Shown here piece by piece: positions 15,588 through 23,580 of a stretch of 62,075 nucleotides of DNA; the stretch's first letter is position 1, and each line of letters starts with the position of its first letter. A program made the position numbers and the translations under genes. This DNA is from a virus, in the IMG/VR virus record IMGVR_UViG_3300009176_000031, positions 1-62,075 of that record. One strand, 5' to 3'. The notes beneath the pieces were generated by a model, which did no database searches, was not told the DNA's origin, and was given only the letters and a program-made list of their open reading frames with translations.

Positions 15588-16403
15588 ATGACTACCGACA
15601 CCGACACTACGCCCGCCACCGACAACGACAACACGGCGCAGGATGCGCCAGAGACTACAGAGGAGAACGCCCCTGTGACAGAGAACGCTACCGACACTAA
15701 CGATGAGCCTCAGGCTCTTACGCTTGAGGACCTTGACTCGTTCGCGCGTATGTTCGCAGAGAAACTTATCGCGCAGATCGAAGAGCACAACGGTTACGTC
15801 GCGCAGATCAAGTCCACGTCAACTAACCTTGACGACGTTATGGACACGGTGCGTAGTAACACCGAGGATGAGACGGTCGTTCAGGCTCAGGCTAAGATCG
15901 ATGAGTTGAATGACTCGCTTAAGGATCTTGAGGACAGGCTGCGCGCCTACGTTAAGGGTAAGGCCGAAGAGATTCTTGCGGCCCGAACCGACACGACGGA
16001 TACTGCGGAGTTGGACACTAAGCGTAAGGCGCTTGCCGAGACTATCGGTAAGGGTGTTGGCTACCTGTCCGATGAGTACAAGGTGGACAAGAAACTCCTC
16101 CCGCTGCCTAAGGTTGCAACCCTGCGGGGTATGTCCTCAGGTTCGTCCGAGGGTTCACCCGGCCGTAGGCTGCGAGGGTTCGCTCTTGTGGTCGATGGTA
16201 AGGATGCGCTTATCTCCGGTAAGTCTACCTTTAGTGCTGGCGCTAAGGCTGCGGGCGTGGACACTGATTCCCTACAGGCAGCGTATTTCAAGGCTATCGG
16301 TACGGATGACGCCGAGAAGTTTCCCCCGTCCGCTACGTTCACTGTGAACGGGCATGAGGTTACTGCCTACCGTGTAGACAAGACGGCGGCTAAGGCATCC
16401 TAA
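15588..16403 (+). CDS. Abundant early protein of unknown function, 271 aa
   Basis: It starts at ATG 15588 with CCAGGAGGCC upstream, 37 bases after a strong promoter. The N-terminal 50 residues are acidic and Thr-rich. Residues about 50-130 are helical (LDDVMDTVRSNTEDE, AKIDELNDSLKDLEDRLRAY). The C-terminal globular part contains GRRLRGFALVVDGKDALISG and FTVNGHEVTAYRVDK. Uniform codon use (CTT, GCG, GAC) and the strong promoter suggest high expression. No known family is recognisable. A hairpin at 16409-16444 separates it from the next gene. Confidence 0.8.
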   Translation: MTTDTDTTPATDNDNTAQDAPETTEENAPVTENATDTNDEPQALTLEDLDSFARMFAEKLIAQIEEHNGYVAQIKSTSTNLDDVMDTVRSNTEDETVVQAQAKIDELNDSLKDLEDRLRAYVKGKAEEILAARTDTTDTAELDTKRKALAETIGKGVGYLSDEYKVDKKLLPLPKVATLRGMSSGSSEGSPGRRLRGFALVVDGKDALISGKSTFSAGAKAAGVDTDSLQAAYFKAIGTDDAEKFPPSATFTVNGHEVTAYRVDKTAAKAS

Positions 16404-16408
16404 CCTAA

Positions 16409-16444
16409 CCGAGAGGGGGAGGGGTAAAACCCTCCCTCTCTCGG
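16409..16444 (+). terminator. Long GA/CT hairpin after 15588-16403
   Basis: CCGAGAGGGGGAGGG pairs with CCCTCCCTCTCTCGG around a short TAAAA loop, five bases after the stop codon. There is no T-run, so it may attenuate or protect the message rather than terminate it. Confidence 0.6.
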
Positions 16445-16468
16445 CCCTAGTAACAAGAGAGAGAGACA

Positions 16469-16597
16469 ATGCAAAAGATAGTGGAGTTACGTTTCGACGT
16501 AGCAGATGAAGAGACGTTTAAGGATATCATGCGTATCCTTGAGATGCAACTAGGGTACATCGTCGATAACGTGACCATCACGTCACGCGACGCTTGA
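16469..16597 (+). CDS. Small hypothetical protein, 42 aa
   Basis: ATG 16469 with AAGAGAGAGAG upstream. The product starts MQKIVELRFDVADEETFKDI and ends VDNVTITSRDA, a likely alpha/beta mini-protein. It is in an operon with 15588-16403 and is closed by a strong terminator. No function is recognisable. Confidence 0.65.
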   Translation: MQKIVELRFDVADEETFKDIMRILEMQLGYIVDNVTITSRDA

Positions 16598-16619
16598 TCC
16601 TAACCTAGAGCTAGAAAGG

Positions 16620-16649
16620 CCCCGCATCCCACAGGGTGCGGGGTTTTTC
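16620..16649 (+). terminator. Rho-independent terminator of first early operon
   Basis: CCCCGCA(T)CCC pairs with GGGTGCGGGG across an ACA loop and is followed by TTTTT. It ends the 15588-16597 transcript. Confidence 0.9.
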
Positions 16650-16650
16650 T

Positions 16651-17063
16651 ATGCCCGAAGGCCGCCGGGTGAATTTTACCATTGTTGAGTTGCTTATTAT
16701 AGGGGCCTTAGGAATCTAACAGACCCAGTAGGTTTGCAAACCAGAAGCGCTGTCCACCACCTCAGGTTCGCCTTATCCCGCCCCTATAGGGCGGGCGCGG
16801 GATAATGCGAGAGCACCTAGCCGGTACAACATGGTATCCCATATGGATTTGGCAGCAAGCCCCTGACCTGCGACTTTACGACCATTGACAAGTAACTATA
16901 CTGTGGTATACTGTAAATATCCACCCGGGATGCAACAACTAGTCTAGTATGCTGCTGGGGATATACTAGCTATTGATCTTGAGGCCCCTGACCAGGCACG
17001 ATGTACCATAGGTTAACATCCATATCCCATTGGGATGTATTAGCTAATGAGGAGGTTGTACGA
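16651..17063. other. Non-coding structured interval before the second early operon
   Basis: No gene is visible. It holds a GTGAATTTTACC element (16669-16680), a 9-bp inverted repeat TATAGGGGC/GCCCCTATA (16698-16706 and 16780-16788) enclosing the perfect palindrome GGTTTGCAAACC (16731-16742), a CCCGCCC/GGGCGGG hairpin (16777-16795), the promoter at 16885-16912 and a roughly 145-base leader. It does not fold as a tRNA. Confidence 0.5.
16885..16912 (+). promoter_or_regulatory. Early promoter 2
   Basis: TTGACA (16885-16890), a 16-base spacer and TATACT (16907-16912), with the extended -10 context TGTGGTATACT shared with promoters at 18406 and 23506. The leader to the gene at 17064 is about 145 bases. 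Confidence 0.75.
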
Positions 17064-17714
17064 ATGGCGTCACAAACGGTTTATAGTCGTGCATTAGCAC
17101 GCGAGTACAGGGAGATGTTGGCTGAACCTAAGACAGCCAAACAGATTATGGAGCAGTACGACCTCAAGTATCCCACTGTTATCAAACAACTCAACTCTCT
17201 GATTTCTCAAGGCATGGTGATTAGAGATCCGAAGCGTACCTCTACCCGCGAGTTTGTATATCGACTCAAGGATACGAGTGCTGTGCCTGTAGTCTACTAC
17301 CAGGGACAGCATTACCGTGTGGATAAGATCGTTGCTTTGTTGTCTCCTGGAATCATAAAGAGATCAGAGCAGCCGCCAGTTAATGTAACGGGCACAAGCA
17401 AAGCAATGTTGGACTTCCCCTATCGATTCACTAAGTACGTCTATGACGCTACTGTAGCAGCCTCACAAGGGTTCGACATTGAGACAGAGGACTACAGAGA
17501 ATACCTATTAACTCTGATCGCGGCCGTCGATGAGATTAAGGCTACGTGCTACGCTATCCTTAATCACCCTGCTATGTGGAGGACAGATGAGGTAGCCAAG
17601 TGGGCTGTAAAGGGAGACGGTGAGAAATTCAACGCAAACAACTTCGCTGCTATGGAGAAGGCAGTACAGGCTGTCTACAAAAAGGAGTTGGATAGGATGA
17701 GCGGCCGTGGATGA
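17064..17714 (+). CDS. Winged-helix DNA-binding protein
   Basis: A 216-aa protein from ATG 17064, chosen because GAGGAGG lies nine bases upstream. The N-terminal 75 residues read KTAKQIMEQYDLKYPTVIKQ and LNSLISQGMVIRD, a typical winged HTH with recognition helix and wing. The C-terminal part is helical and unassigned. It is the first gene of the main early operon, so a phage or host transcription regulator is likely. The target is unknown. Confidence 0.75.
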   Translation: MASQTVYSRALAREYREMLAEPKTAKQIMEQYDLKYPTVIKQLNSLISQGMVIRDPKRTSTREFVYRLKDTSAVPVVYYQGQHYRVDKIVALLSPGIIKRSEQPPVNVTGTSKAMLDFPYRFTKYVYDATVAASQGFDIETEDYREYLLTLIAAVDEIKATCYAILNHPAMWRTDEVAKWAVKGDGEKFNANNFAAMEKAVQAVYKKELDRMSGRG

Positions 17715-17868
17715 GGAAGAGTGGGAGTACACCGCAGAGGACCCTGAGGACTACCCTACTGAGTTTTATGGATTGCCCATTGGTACATACAAGGTAGCGT
17801 ATCTCGGTAACAATCAATTTGAGATTGTTGCACACAAAGTAATAGACCAAGAGGGGTATCTGTTTTGA
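17707..17868 (+). CDS. Acidic small protein, 53 aa, GTG start
   Basis: GTG 17707 overlaps the stop of the upstream gene by eight bases; the stop TGA is at 17866. The product begins VDEEEWEYTAEDPEDYPTEF and ends with a beta-like segment (GTYKVAYLGNNQFEIVAHK). It is tightly packed with its neighbours, suggesting coupled translation. The function is unknown. Confidence 0.65.
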   Translation: MDEEEWEYTAEDPEDYPTEFYGLPIGTYKVAYLGNNQFEIVAHKVIDQEGYLF

Positions 17869-18032
17869 GCAAGCCACCCAATAGCGATAAATGCATTACG
17901 CTGATGTACGTTAGCGGAAAGGATTGGGTTGAAAAGACTAGCCACCATTACGAGAACCTCTCCCCTGTAGGAGAGAAACCTACCTGGCAATGCATTCACT
18001 GTGGGTCGATTTTAGCTAAGAAGGAGAAATAA
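17865..18032 (+). CDS. Small zinc-binding protein, 55 aa, TTG start
   Basis: TTG 17865 overlaps the previous TGA. The product contains an N-terminal Cys (SDKC, residue 10), HH at 28-29 and WQCIHCGSI near 42-48, consistent with a small zinc ribbon. Its stop and the next ATG share TAATG. It contains the CCTGTAGG motif as the codons for SPVGEK. Confidence 0.65.
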   Translation: MSKPPNSDKCITLMYVSGKDWVEKTSHHYENLSPVGEKPTWQCIHCGSILAKKEK

Positions 18033-18223
18033 TGCCAGCCCCTAGTCAATACTATCCAAATCATGACGCTATGTGTTGCTTGTGTTTTGGCCCGTTTAAC
18101 AAGGACGAGTTGTACGTTCAGCCTAACGGGGACGTGTTCGACGTTTGTATCCAATGCCAAATCGATGAGGCTTACATGATGAACTTGAGGAAAATGGGAG
18201 GGAATAAGAATGCCTCTCTATAA
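18032..18223 (+). CDS. Small zinc-ribbon protein, 63 aa
   Basis: CCLC at residues 11-14 and CIQC near 39-42 form a four-Cys zinc site. It starts at the TAATG junction with the previous gene and is preceded by AAGGAG. Similar tiny Cys-pair proteins recur through this operon. They probably act as adaptors on host or DNA targets, but the function is unknown. Confidence 0.75.
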   Translation: MPAPSQYYPNHDAMCCLCFGPFNKDELYVQPNGDVFDVCIQCQIDEAYMMNLRKMGGNKNASL

Positions 18224-18392
18224 AGGGTACGTTAGTTGGAACGATAAGGACCCTGAGAGTGGAGAGATTAGCAACAATGAGTACGCTAGGGAAGGAGATG
18301 ATTGGGAAGAGATATTGAACTATTTGTGGGGGTATGTCACGGACAGGGACAGTACTATAATCCAACTGTCTGTTGAATTGGCTAAGAAATAG
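18210..18392 (+). CDS. Small acidic hypothetical protein, 60 aa
   Basis: Starts MPLYKGYVSWNDKDPESGEI and overlaps the previous gene by 14 bases; AGGGAGG lies upstream of the ATG. It is the last gene before the next internal promoter. No domain is recognised. Confidence 0.7.
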   Translation: MPLYKGYVSWNDKDPESGEISNNEYAREGDDWEEILNYLWGYVTDRDSTIIQLSVELAKK

Positions 18393-18405
18393 TTTCCTTA
18401 AACCC

Positions 18406-18434
18406 TTGACAGGACGCTTATTATGTGGTATACT
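18406..18434 (+). promoter_or_regulatory. Early promoter 3
   Basis: TTGACA (18406-18411), a 17-base spacer and TATACT (18429-18434) in the context TGTGGTATACT. It would produce a leader of about 40 bases with GGAGAGAGGG before the ATG at 18481. Confidence 0.85.
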
Positions 18435-18480
18435 TGCTTCACAAGGCAAGAAGTATGTCATATGGAGAGAGGGTTAGATT

Positions 18481-18777
18481 ATGGATGGTCGCTTTCGGGA
18501 GAGATTGGAAACGCTTAACCGTTGTAAGACAGCGGATGAGGTTGCTGACCTGCTACAGAAGCACGGGGTTAAGGGACAGCGTAACGAGTGCGACACTTGC
18601 CCTATCGCTAGGTTTCTTGGGGACGTTCTCGACGATGAGATTGTCGAGATTGACCGGGACCGGGTGACTATGTATTTCATGCCTGATTACGAGTTGAAGC
18701 AGTATGACTTGGAGGCTGGGCCTCAAGCCTTTATCAAACACTTTGATGAGGGGCGTTATTACGAATTGGAGGAATAA
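18481..18777 (+). CDS. Hypothetical protein, 98 aa
   Basis: Starts MDGRFRERLETLNRCKTADE. Residues 17-60 have GVKGQRNECDTCPIARFLG, with C-x2-C plus an earlier Cys, then alternating acidic strands. It is the first gene after promoter 3. The CDTCPIARFL pattern is common in small actinophage proteins of unknown role. Confidence 0.75.
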   Translation: MDGRFRERLETLNRCKTADEVADLLQKHGVKGQRNECDTCPIARFLGDVLDDEIVEIDRDRVTMYFMPDYELKQYDLEAGPQAFIKHFDEGRYYELEE

Positions 18778-18781
18778 GGGA

Positions 18782-19018
18782 ATGGATTTGTCAGCACACG
18801 AAATGGTTGGCGGTAGGCTAGACGGCAAGAAGATTAAGTTGCCCTGCCCTGTAGGAGATAAGTCTACACCGCCGGATCACCAATACATGAACCTCAGGGG
18901 TGTGACTAAACTTGCTACCCTAGGCAACGAGGCTATTGTCGGTGAGGATTTCGACGTTCAGCTCTATAAGCATGAGGTGAGGGACGATGGAACCCATACC
19001 TACACAGAAGTTGGATAG
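18782..19018 (+). CDS. Hypothetical protein, 78 aa
   Basis: Start ATG 18782, chosen because GAGGAATAAGGGA lies just upstream; the frame is open further 5' but would overlap the previous gene. It contains GGRLDGKKIKLPCPVGDKST and VGEDFDVQLYKHEVRDDG, probably a beta-sandwich. Its 3' end is overlapped by the next small gene. The function is unknown. Confidence 0.7.
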   Translation: MDLSAHEMVGGRLDGKKIKLPCPVGDKSTPPDHQYMNLRGVTKLATLGNEAIVGEDFDVQLYKHEVRDDGTHTYTEVG

Positions 19019-19124
19019 GCCAGACAACTACCAAGAGGTACTGGCTAAATGCTACGTTGCTATGGCTGAGGTTGACTACGATCTAAAGAAGTGGCGAGAG
19101 GAAACGGGGAGAGAGGAGAAGTAA
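18987..19124 (+). CDS. Small helical protein, 45 aa
   Basis: ATG 18987 lies within the end of the previous gene, in another frame, with GTGAGGGA upstream. The product is MEPIPTQKLDRPDNYQEVLA then a charged amphipathic helix ending WREETGREEK. The stop at 19122 is seven bases before the next ATG, which fits operon packing. Confidence 0.6.
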   Translation: MEPIPTQKLDRPDNYQEVLAKCYVAMAEVDYDLKKWREETGREEK

Positions 19125-19130
19125 AAATAA

Positions 19131-19793
19131 ATGCCCCTTTTTACAGAGGACGGCATGAATTTCTGGCAGCCTTGGGGTTCAACGGATGACCTAATGGAGA
19201 ATCCTCCTGACGGTATCTACATCTCGGGTGAGGTACACCGCCAGCCTTTGATGGAGTTAAAGTCTGACGAGTCTATGTGGATGCAAGAGGACTCCGAGGG
19301 TTACGTTACGTGGCACGCTACTGGCGCCGATCCTGTTACCCAAATGTTCGGGGATGAAACCGCCGAACGCGGGTACTGGGATATGGACTGGCAGGATATG
19401 GATAACTGGTACTACCACAGTGACGGGTACAAGGCTCTCATTATGGGGGATGACCCTACGTTTATCGAGAGGCTTGAAAAGCGTAGAGGGCGTCCGTACC
19501 AGAATGCCAACCGCCCTACTGTAGATTGGGAAAGTCCTAGTCAGGTTAGTCAGGTTATCCAGGAAATCTACACGCCTGTGATAATGAGACAAATGCAGGA
19601 TCAATTCGATAGGATAGTCCAGGTCCCTGTCAGGGCTGCTGACTTAACAGACGACGAACTCTATGCACAGTACCTAAGAGACAGACGAAACCTACTAGCC
19701 GAAGTACGTAGACAGAGACTACAGGGAACACACTATTCAGAGAGGAGGGCTAATGTCGATATCGATGACGCCGGAAACGAACTCCCCTTCTGA
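19131..19793 (+). CDS. Hypothetical acidic protein, 220 aa
   Basis: Rich in Trp, Tyr, Asp and Met in the first 120 residues (GYWDMDWQDMDNWYYHSDGY), with a helical C-terminal part (LYAQYLRDRRNLLAEVRRQR). No known domain. It lies directly upstream of the SNF2 helicase gene and overlaps it by 41 bases in another frame, suggesting coupled expression and perhaps a joint role. Confidence 0.75.
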   Translation: MPLFTEDGMNFWQPWGSTDDLMENPPDGIYISGEVHRQPLMELKSDESMWMQEDSEGYVTWHATGADPVTQMFGDETAERGYWDMDWQDMDNWYYHSDGYKALIMGDDPTFIERLEKRRGRPYQNANRPTVDWESPSQVSQVIQEIYTPVIMRQMQDQFDRIVQVPVRAADLTDDELYAQYLRDRRNLLAEVRRQRLQGTHYSERRANVDIDDAGNELPF

Positions 19794-21855
19794 TGAGTTG
19801 GGTATCCTTGCTGAGACTATGGCCCAAATCCGTCAGCAAATGGCGGAGATTAAAACAGCTAATGCTGAGTTGGATGCCGAGGAAAAGAATCTCAACGAGA
19901 CTCTTGACGAGGCACGCGCAGCATACGAGGCTAAGGTAGCCGAGGTAAGTAGTAAGAAAAAGGCTATCGATGACCTGCTTTGGGAAAGTCGTAAGACTCT
20001 CAAGGACCTAGACAAAAAGCTACAGAACGCTGACCGTCAGCACGCTCAGGCTATGGCGATTGCTAATGCCGAGGCCGAGTTTAGGTCGGTGTCCGACGAG
20101 TGGGACGAAATTACCGCTGACGCACCTTGGCGTGAGCGAGCCCTTCCTCATCAACTTGAGGGCGCAAAGAGGGTGGCTTACAGTAGGTCAACCATTGTCG
20201 CTGACGTAATGGGTACAGGCAAGACTATGCTGTCCATTATCGCTCTCGACCTACTGTTGGCTGCTCAGCCTGAGATAACCATTGAGTACGCAACAGTCAG
20301 GGGGTATCACAAGTACGATGAAAACCATGCAACCGTATGTACCACCTGCGAGACTATCCAGGGTAAGCCGGATGGACCGTCGTATGGCGACCTTAATTAC
20401 GACCATTATGGTTCCTACAAGGAAGAGAAAATCATCCCGGCTGCGGGACACAAGATTCTCTATATTGCACCAGTATCCCTTATCCGCAACGTGGAGCGCG
20501 AATTTACAAAGTGGGCCCCCTACAGAGAGAAGCCGATTGTACTCACTGGATACGGTAAGGCTCAGCGGAAAATGGTCCTCGATGTTGTAAAGGACATGCC
20601 TAAGGCTGTTGTCCTTGTCAACTATGAGGCGTGGCGTAAGGACTTCTCGCTTATTGACGATTTGCTGGACGCGGAGTTTGACACGATTGTAGTCGATGAG
20701 GCTCACAACCTTAAGAACCGTCGCTCTGTAGCATATCGTGGGGTACAGTGGCTCATCCAGGGTAAGCGCACGGATGCTCAGGCTAAGACTGTCCACCAGG
20801 GACGCGAGATTTACAACGTGATTCCTATGACTGGCAGCCCTATTCTGAACAAGCCGCAAGAGCTTTACTCTTTGTTGACGCTGGTAGACCGTAAGCAGTT
20901 CCCCAACTCCTCTGTAGGAGAGAACGCTTTCCTGCGCGACTACTGTTACCAGGATAAGGATACGCAGCGGTGGTACTTCCGACCGGGCGGTTTGGAAAAC
21001 CTGGCGCGTAAGATCAGCAACAGGTTCATCCGCCGTACCCGTAAGGATGCAGGTATTGTCCTGCCTCCCCAGGAAATCATCATTCACGAATTGGAGATTG
21101 AGTCCGACCTCTATCCGAAGCAGGCAGAGGCACGGCAGCAAATGCGCGACAACGCTATGCTGTTGCTTAACCCGGCTCGGGGTAACCGACTCATCGCAAT
21201 GATTGAGTTGAGCGTTAGGCTTAGGCTTCGACAGATTGAAACCTGGCCCGCTGGTATCGCCCTCAAGGATGAGGACGGTAACGTCATCGACACCTTGGAG
21301 GTTTACGAATCACAGAAACTCGACTACGTAATCGCTCCCGATGGAGAGGGAGACTATGAGGGGCTACTCACCGAAGTCTGTCCAGAAGAACGTACTGTCT
21401 TGTTCTCTCAGTTTAAGGAACCTGTACGGGAGATTGAGCGTCGTTCAACGGCCGCGGGAATTCGCACCGTTATTCTTGATGGAGATACCCCCTCCGCAAA
21501 GCGAGACGAGATTGCGGCTGACTTTGACCGCTCCGTTACCAAACAAGAGGATGCTAAGTGGGACCTTGTCCTTGCAAACTATAAGGTTGGAGGACTTGGA
21601 CTAAACTTCACCGGAGCCACTCAAGTAATCATTCTTGACGAACAGTGGAACCCTGGCATGCGCGACCAGGCTTACGACCGTACCAACCGCATCGGTCAGA
21701 CCGAGGAGACTACCGTTCACGTTATCCGTATGAAGAACACGGTTGACAGTTGGATGGCTGACCTCATCGATCAGAAAGAGGGCATGATTTCTGGCTTTAA
21801 CACACAGATGAGTAGCACCGCATTCTTCGAGGCGTTGAGGGACGGTGTTATCTAA
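19753..21855 (+). CDS. SNF2-family DNA helicase/translocase
   Basis: A 700-aa protein. Residues about 20-110 form a charged coiled-coil not usual in phage SNF2 proteins. Then motif I is DVMGTGKT (151-158), motif II VVDEAH (313-318), motif III PMTGSP near 360, and a C-terminal RecA lobe with LGLNFTGATQVIILDEQWNP and motif VI DRTNRIGQ. An insertion near 190-230 carries a C-x2-C pair. It is likely to remodel DNA-protein complexes during replication, recombination or transcription. The start at 19753 is supported by AGAGGAGGG upstream. All helicase motifs appear intact. Confidence 0.92.
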   Translation: MSISMTPETNSPSDELGILAETMAQIRQQMAEIKTANAELDAEEKNLNETLDEARAAYEAKVAEVSSKKKAIDDLLWESRKTLKDLDKKLQNADRQHAQAMAIANAEAEFRSVSDEWDEITADAPWRERALPHQLEGAKRVAYSRSTIVADVMGTGKTMLSIIALDLLLAAQPEITIEYATVRGYHKYDENHATVCTTCETIQGKPDGPSYGDLNYDHYGSYKEEKIIPAAGHKILYIAPVSLIRNVEREFTKWAPYREKPIVLTGYGKAQRKMVLDVVKDMPKAVVLVNYEAWRKDFSLIDDLLDAEFDTIVVDEAHNLKNRRSVAYRGVQWLIQGKRTDAQAKTVHQGREIYNVIPMTGSPILNKPQELYSLLTLVDRKQFPNSSVGENAFLRDYCYQDKDTQRWYFRPGGLENLARKISNRFIRRTRKDAGIVLPPQEIIIHELEIESDLYPKQAEARQQMRDNAMLLLNPARGNRLIAMIELSVRLRLRQIETWPAGIALKDEDGNVIDTLEVYESQKLDYVIAPDGEGDYEGLLTEVCPEERTVLFSQFKEPVREIERRSTAAGIRTVILDGDTPSAKRDEIAADFDRSVTKQEDAKWDLVLANYKVGGLGLNFTGATQVIILDEQWNPGMRDQAYDRTNRIGQTEETTVHVIRMKNTVDSWMADLIDQKEGMISGFNTQMSSTAFFEALRDGVI

Positions 21856-22133
21856 TGCCTGATTGGCTAATGGTGCTCACGATAATAGCCGGAGGTATGT
21901 TTGTATACACCGGCATCGCTGGTGCTGTTGCTATTGCTCTTACACGAATGTCTGGTGATGGGTTTATTGGTACATTTAACGGTATCTTCTGGCCTGTTAC
22001 TTGGCCAGTAGTTATTTACTTCTACATGGAACAGCACCGTAGGTACAACACGCTTTATGAGCGAGCACAACAAGACGTCAAGATAGACCAAGCCCGTAAA
22101 ATTGAGCGTATGGAAAAAGAGTTGGGGCTCTAA
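21855..22133 (+). CDS. Small membrane protein, 92 aa
   Basis: Starts MPDWLMVLTIIAGGMFVYTG. There are two hydrophobic segments (about residues 4-29 and 40-56) and a charged cytoplasmic-type C-terminal helix (ERAQQDVKIDQARKIERMEK). Its ATG overlaps the helicase stop. It may act at the host membrane, for example in superinfection exclusion; that is speculative. Confidence 0.75.
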   Translation: MPDWLMVLTIIAGGMFVYTGIAGAVAIALTRMSGDGFIGTFNGIFWPVTWPVVIYFYMEQHRRYNTLYERAQQDVKIDQARKIERMEKELGL

Positions 22134-22382
22134 GTGAAGCCGCTGCGGTGGTTTTGGATAGTGTTCAGTGTTTGGAACCTCATCTTCCTAGCCTTCGATT
22201 TGTATATCGGAAAGTATGCGTTGGCTGGGATCATGGCATTCTTCCTCTGTTATAGTCTATTCATGTGGAGGTACAACGAACGACAAATGGCTAGGAGGCT
22301 AGTGGAGAGGGCTGCCTACAAGCAGACACAAGAAGAGATTGCCGAGATAATGCAGAGAATTCGCAATCAGAGAGGGTACTGA
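22134..22382 (+). CDS. Small membrane protein, 82 aa, GTG start
   Basis: GTG start immediately after the previous stop. There are two hydrophobic helices (about residues 5-46) and a basic/charged C-terminal helix (ARRLVERAAYKQTQEEIAEI). The topology is similar to the previous gene, so the two could form a pair. The function is unknown. Confidence 0.75.
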   Translation: MKPLRWFWIVFSVWNLIFLAFDLYIGKYALAGIMAFFLCYSLFMWRYNERQMARRLVERAAYKQTQEEIAEIMQRIRNQRGY

Positions 22383-22541
22383 GTGACTGAGATTAAGTGG
22401 TTCAACGAGTATGACAACGTTGTTAGGCTGACTAGTTACATGGCGGACAACGGTTACGATGCACAGGAGGTTGCTTACGCAGTAGAGAAGCCGTGGAAGT
22501 TTGTTGACGTGTGGGAGCAGGCAAAGGTACAGGATGACTGA
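22383..22541 (+). CDS. Small hypothetical protein, 52 aa, GTG start
   Basis: GTG 22383 directly abuts the previous TGA. The product is VTEIKWFNEYDNVVRLTSYM then ADNGYDAQEVAYAVEKPWKF, mostly helical. It overlaps the next gene by eight bases. No function is recognisable. Confidence 0.65.
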   Translation: MTEIKWFNEYDNVVRLTSYMADNGYDAQEVAYAVEKPWKFVDVWEQAKVQDD

Positions 22542-22767
22542 CACTACTAGTTGGTGTGCTCAACATCGAAGAAAGGAACCTATCTATGATGACGTGTTTC
22601 GTGTCTGTATGGGATGCGGACACGTCTACCACTCTGCTACACTACTAGTGAGCAAGGACCTACAGGTACAACTCGTCATGTTCGGGGAGTTTGGTCAAAG
22701 CACTAGGCCGCAACCACGCCCTGTAGAGCAAATTACCTACTGTCCTCTGTGTCTTAAAAGTTGGTGA
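22534..22767 (+). CDS. Small zinc-finger protein, 77 aa
   Basis: Start ATG 22534 (MTDTTSWCAQHRRKE). Cys pairs occur at CMGCGHVYH (about 25-33) and CPLCLKSW (end), with an extra Cys at residue 8: a likely zinc ribbon. The frame is open upstream, but the chosen ATG overlaps the previous stop as in the rest of the operon. Confidence 0.7.
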   Translation: MTDTTSWCAQHRRKEPIYDDVFRVCMGCGHVYHSATLLVSKDLQVQLVMFGEFGQSTRPQPRPVEQITYCPLCLKSW

Positions 22768-22771
22768 GAGG

Positions 22772-22960
22772 ATGCTTAGTAAGTATCGAGTTACCGTCAA
22801 CGAGGCTATCACTGGGATAGTGAATGTATCCACCAGTCCACTATCCATTATGGTACAAGGGGCGCTACTGGAAAAAGGCTACAAGGTTGAGTTGTATGAC
22901 GACGTATCAACACCCCCCGTTTGGGTCGATTTAACTAACATGGAGGAAGAAAATGCTTAA
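22772..22960 (+). CDS. Small hypothetical protein, 62 aa
   Basis: Starts MLSKYRVTVNEAITGIVNVS, with a possible alpha/beta fold. It is preceded by GTGAGAGG and overlaps the next gene by eight bases. No motif is recognised. Confidence 0.65.
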   Translation: MLSKYRVTVNEAITGIVNVSTSPLSIMVQGALLEKGYKVELYDDVSTPPVWVDLTNMEEENA

Positions 22961-23192
22961 CAACAAGGCTGAGGCCGTTGTCACCGTCTCGTATACGATT
23001 AACTACAATCGGAACGAAGCACAGGACTACAACATCGATGACACTGACCGCGCTACTCAGTCAATGGACAAGTTGGCTGAGCGAATGGTTCAAATCGACC
23101 TCGAAGAGTTTGGACCTTGTGGTATCCCCGCCGAGATGAACCTTGAGTCCGAGGTTGTTTCCATCAAGGTTTACGAGGTAGAAGATGACTGA
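22953..23192 (+). CDS. Small acidic hypothetical protein, 79 aa
   Basis: Starts MLNNKAEAVVTVSYTINYNR. Strand-rich N-terminus, a helix with ATQSMDKLAERMVQID, and an acidic end YEVEDD. It overlaps neighbours on both sides. The function is unknown. Confidence 0.65.
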   Translation: MLNNKAEAVVTVSYTINYNRNEAQDYNIDDTDRATQSMDKLAERMVQIDLEEFGPCGIPAEMNLESEVVSIKVYEVEDD

Positions 23193-23481
23193 TTTCGAGG
23201 TAGTAGAAATCACACTCATTTGTATCGGGTGCAATAAGCAACCGCATGAGTTGTCCGAGTACTCTGCTATGGCTATGAGTGAGTGGACTGACGCAGTACA
23301 AGGAAACCCTGACCGGATTCCTTGGAACGAGGTCCCTGTAGCAGAACAGAACGAAGTCATTGACGAGTGGGCTTGGTACAACGAAGGCACACTCAACCAA
23401 ACCAACGGGCATTATGTCTGTACGGCCTGTTACATCAAAATGGGGCAGCCGACTAGCAGAGAAGGTTGGAAAGCCCCTTAA
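23185..23481 (+). CDS. Zinc-ribbon protein, 98 aa
   Basis: CIGC at residues 13-16 and CTAC near 79-82 form a four-Cys zinc site flanking an acidic helical region (AMAMSEWTDAVQGNPDRIPW). It overlaps the previous gene by eight bases and is the last gene before promoter 4. The function is unknown. Confidence 0.7.
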   Translation: MTDFEVVEITLICIGCNKQPHELSEYSAMAMSEWTDAVQGNPDRIPWNEVPVAEQNEVIDEWAWYNEGTLNQTNGHYVCTACYIKMGQPTSREGWKAP

Positions 23482-23505
23482 AGTAAAACCCGCATCCCTA
23501 ACCTC

Positions 23506-23534
23506 TTGACAGGGGGTTAGGGGTGTGGTATACT
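23506..23534 (+). promoter_or_regulatory. Early promoter 4
   Basis: TTGACA (23506-23511), a 17-base spacer and TATACT (23529-23534) in the context TGTGGTATACTTG, almost the same downstream sequence as promoter 3. Confidence 0.85.
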
Positions 23535-23580
23535 TGTTCACAAGCCGAAAAACTACTAATGACAGTAGAGGACAGAAACA

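Noticed and set aside
16698-16788. tRNA-like segment with closing stem TATAGGGGC/GCCCCTATA
   Set aside because: Neither strand gives a D-arm and T-arm together; the apparent anticodon arm is only a palindrome GGTTTGCAAACC.
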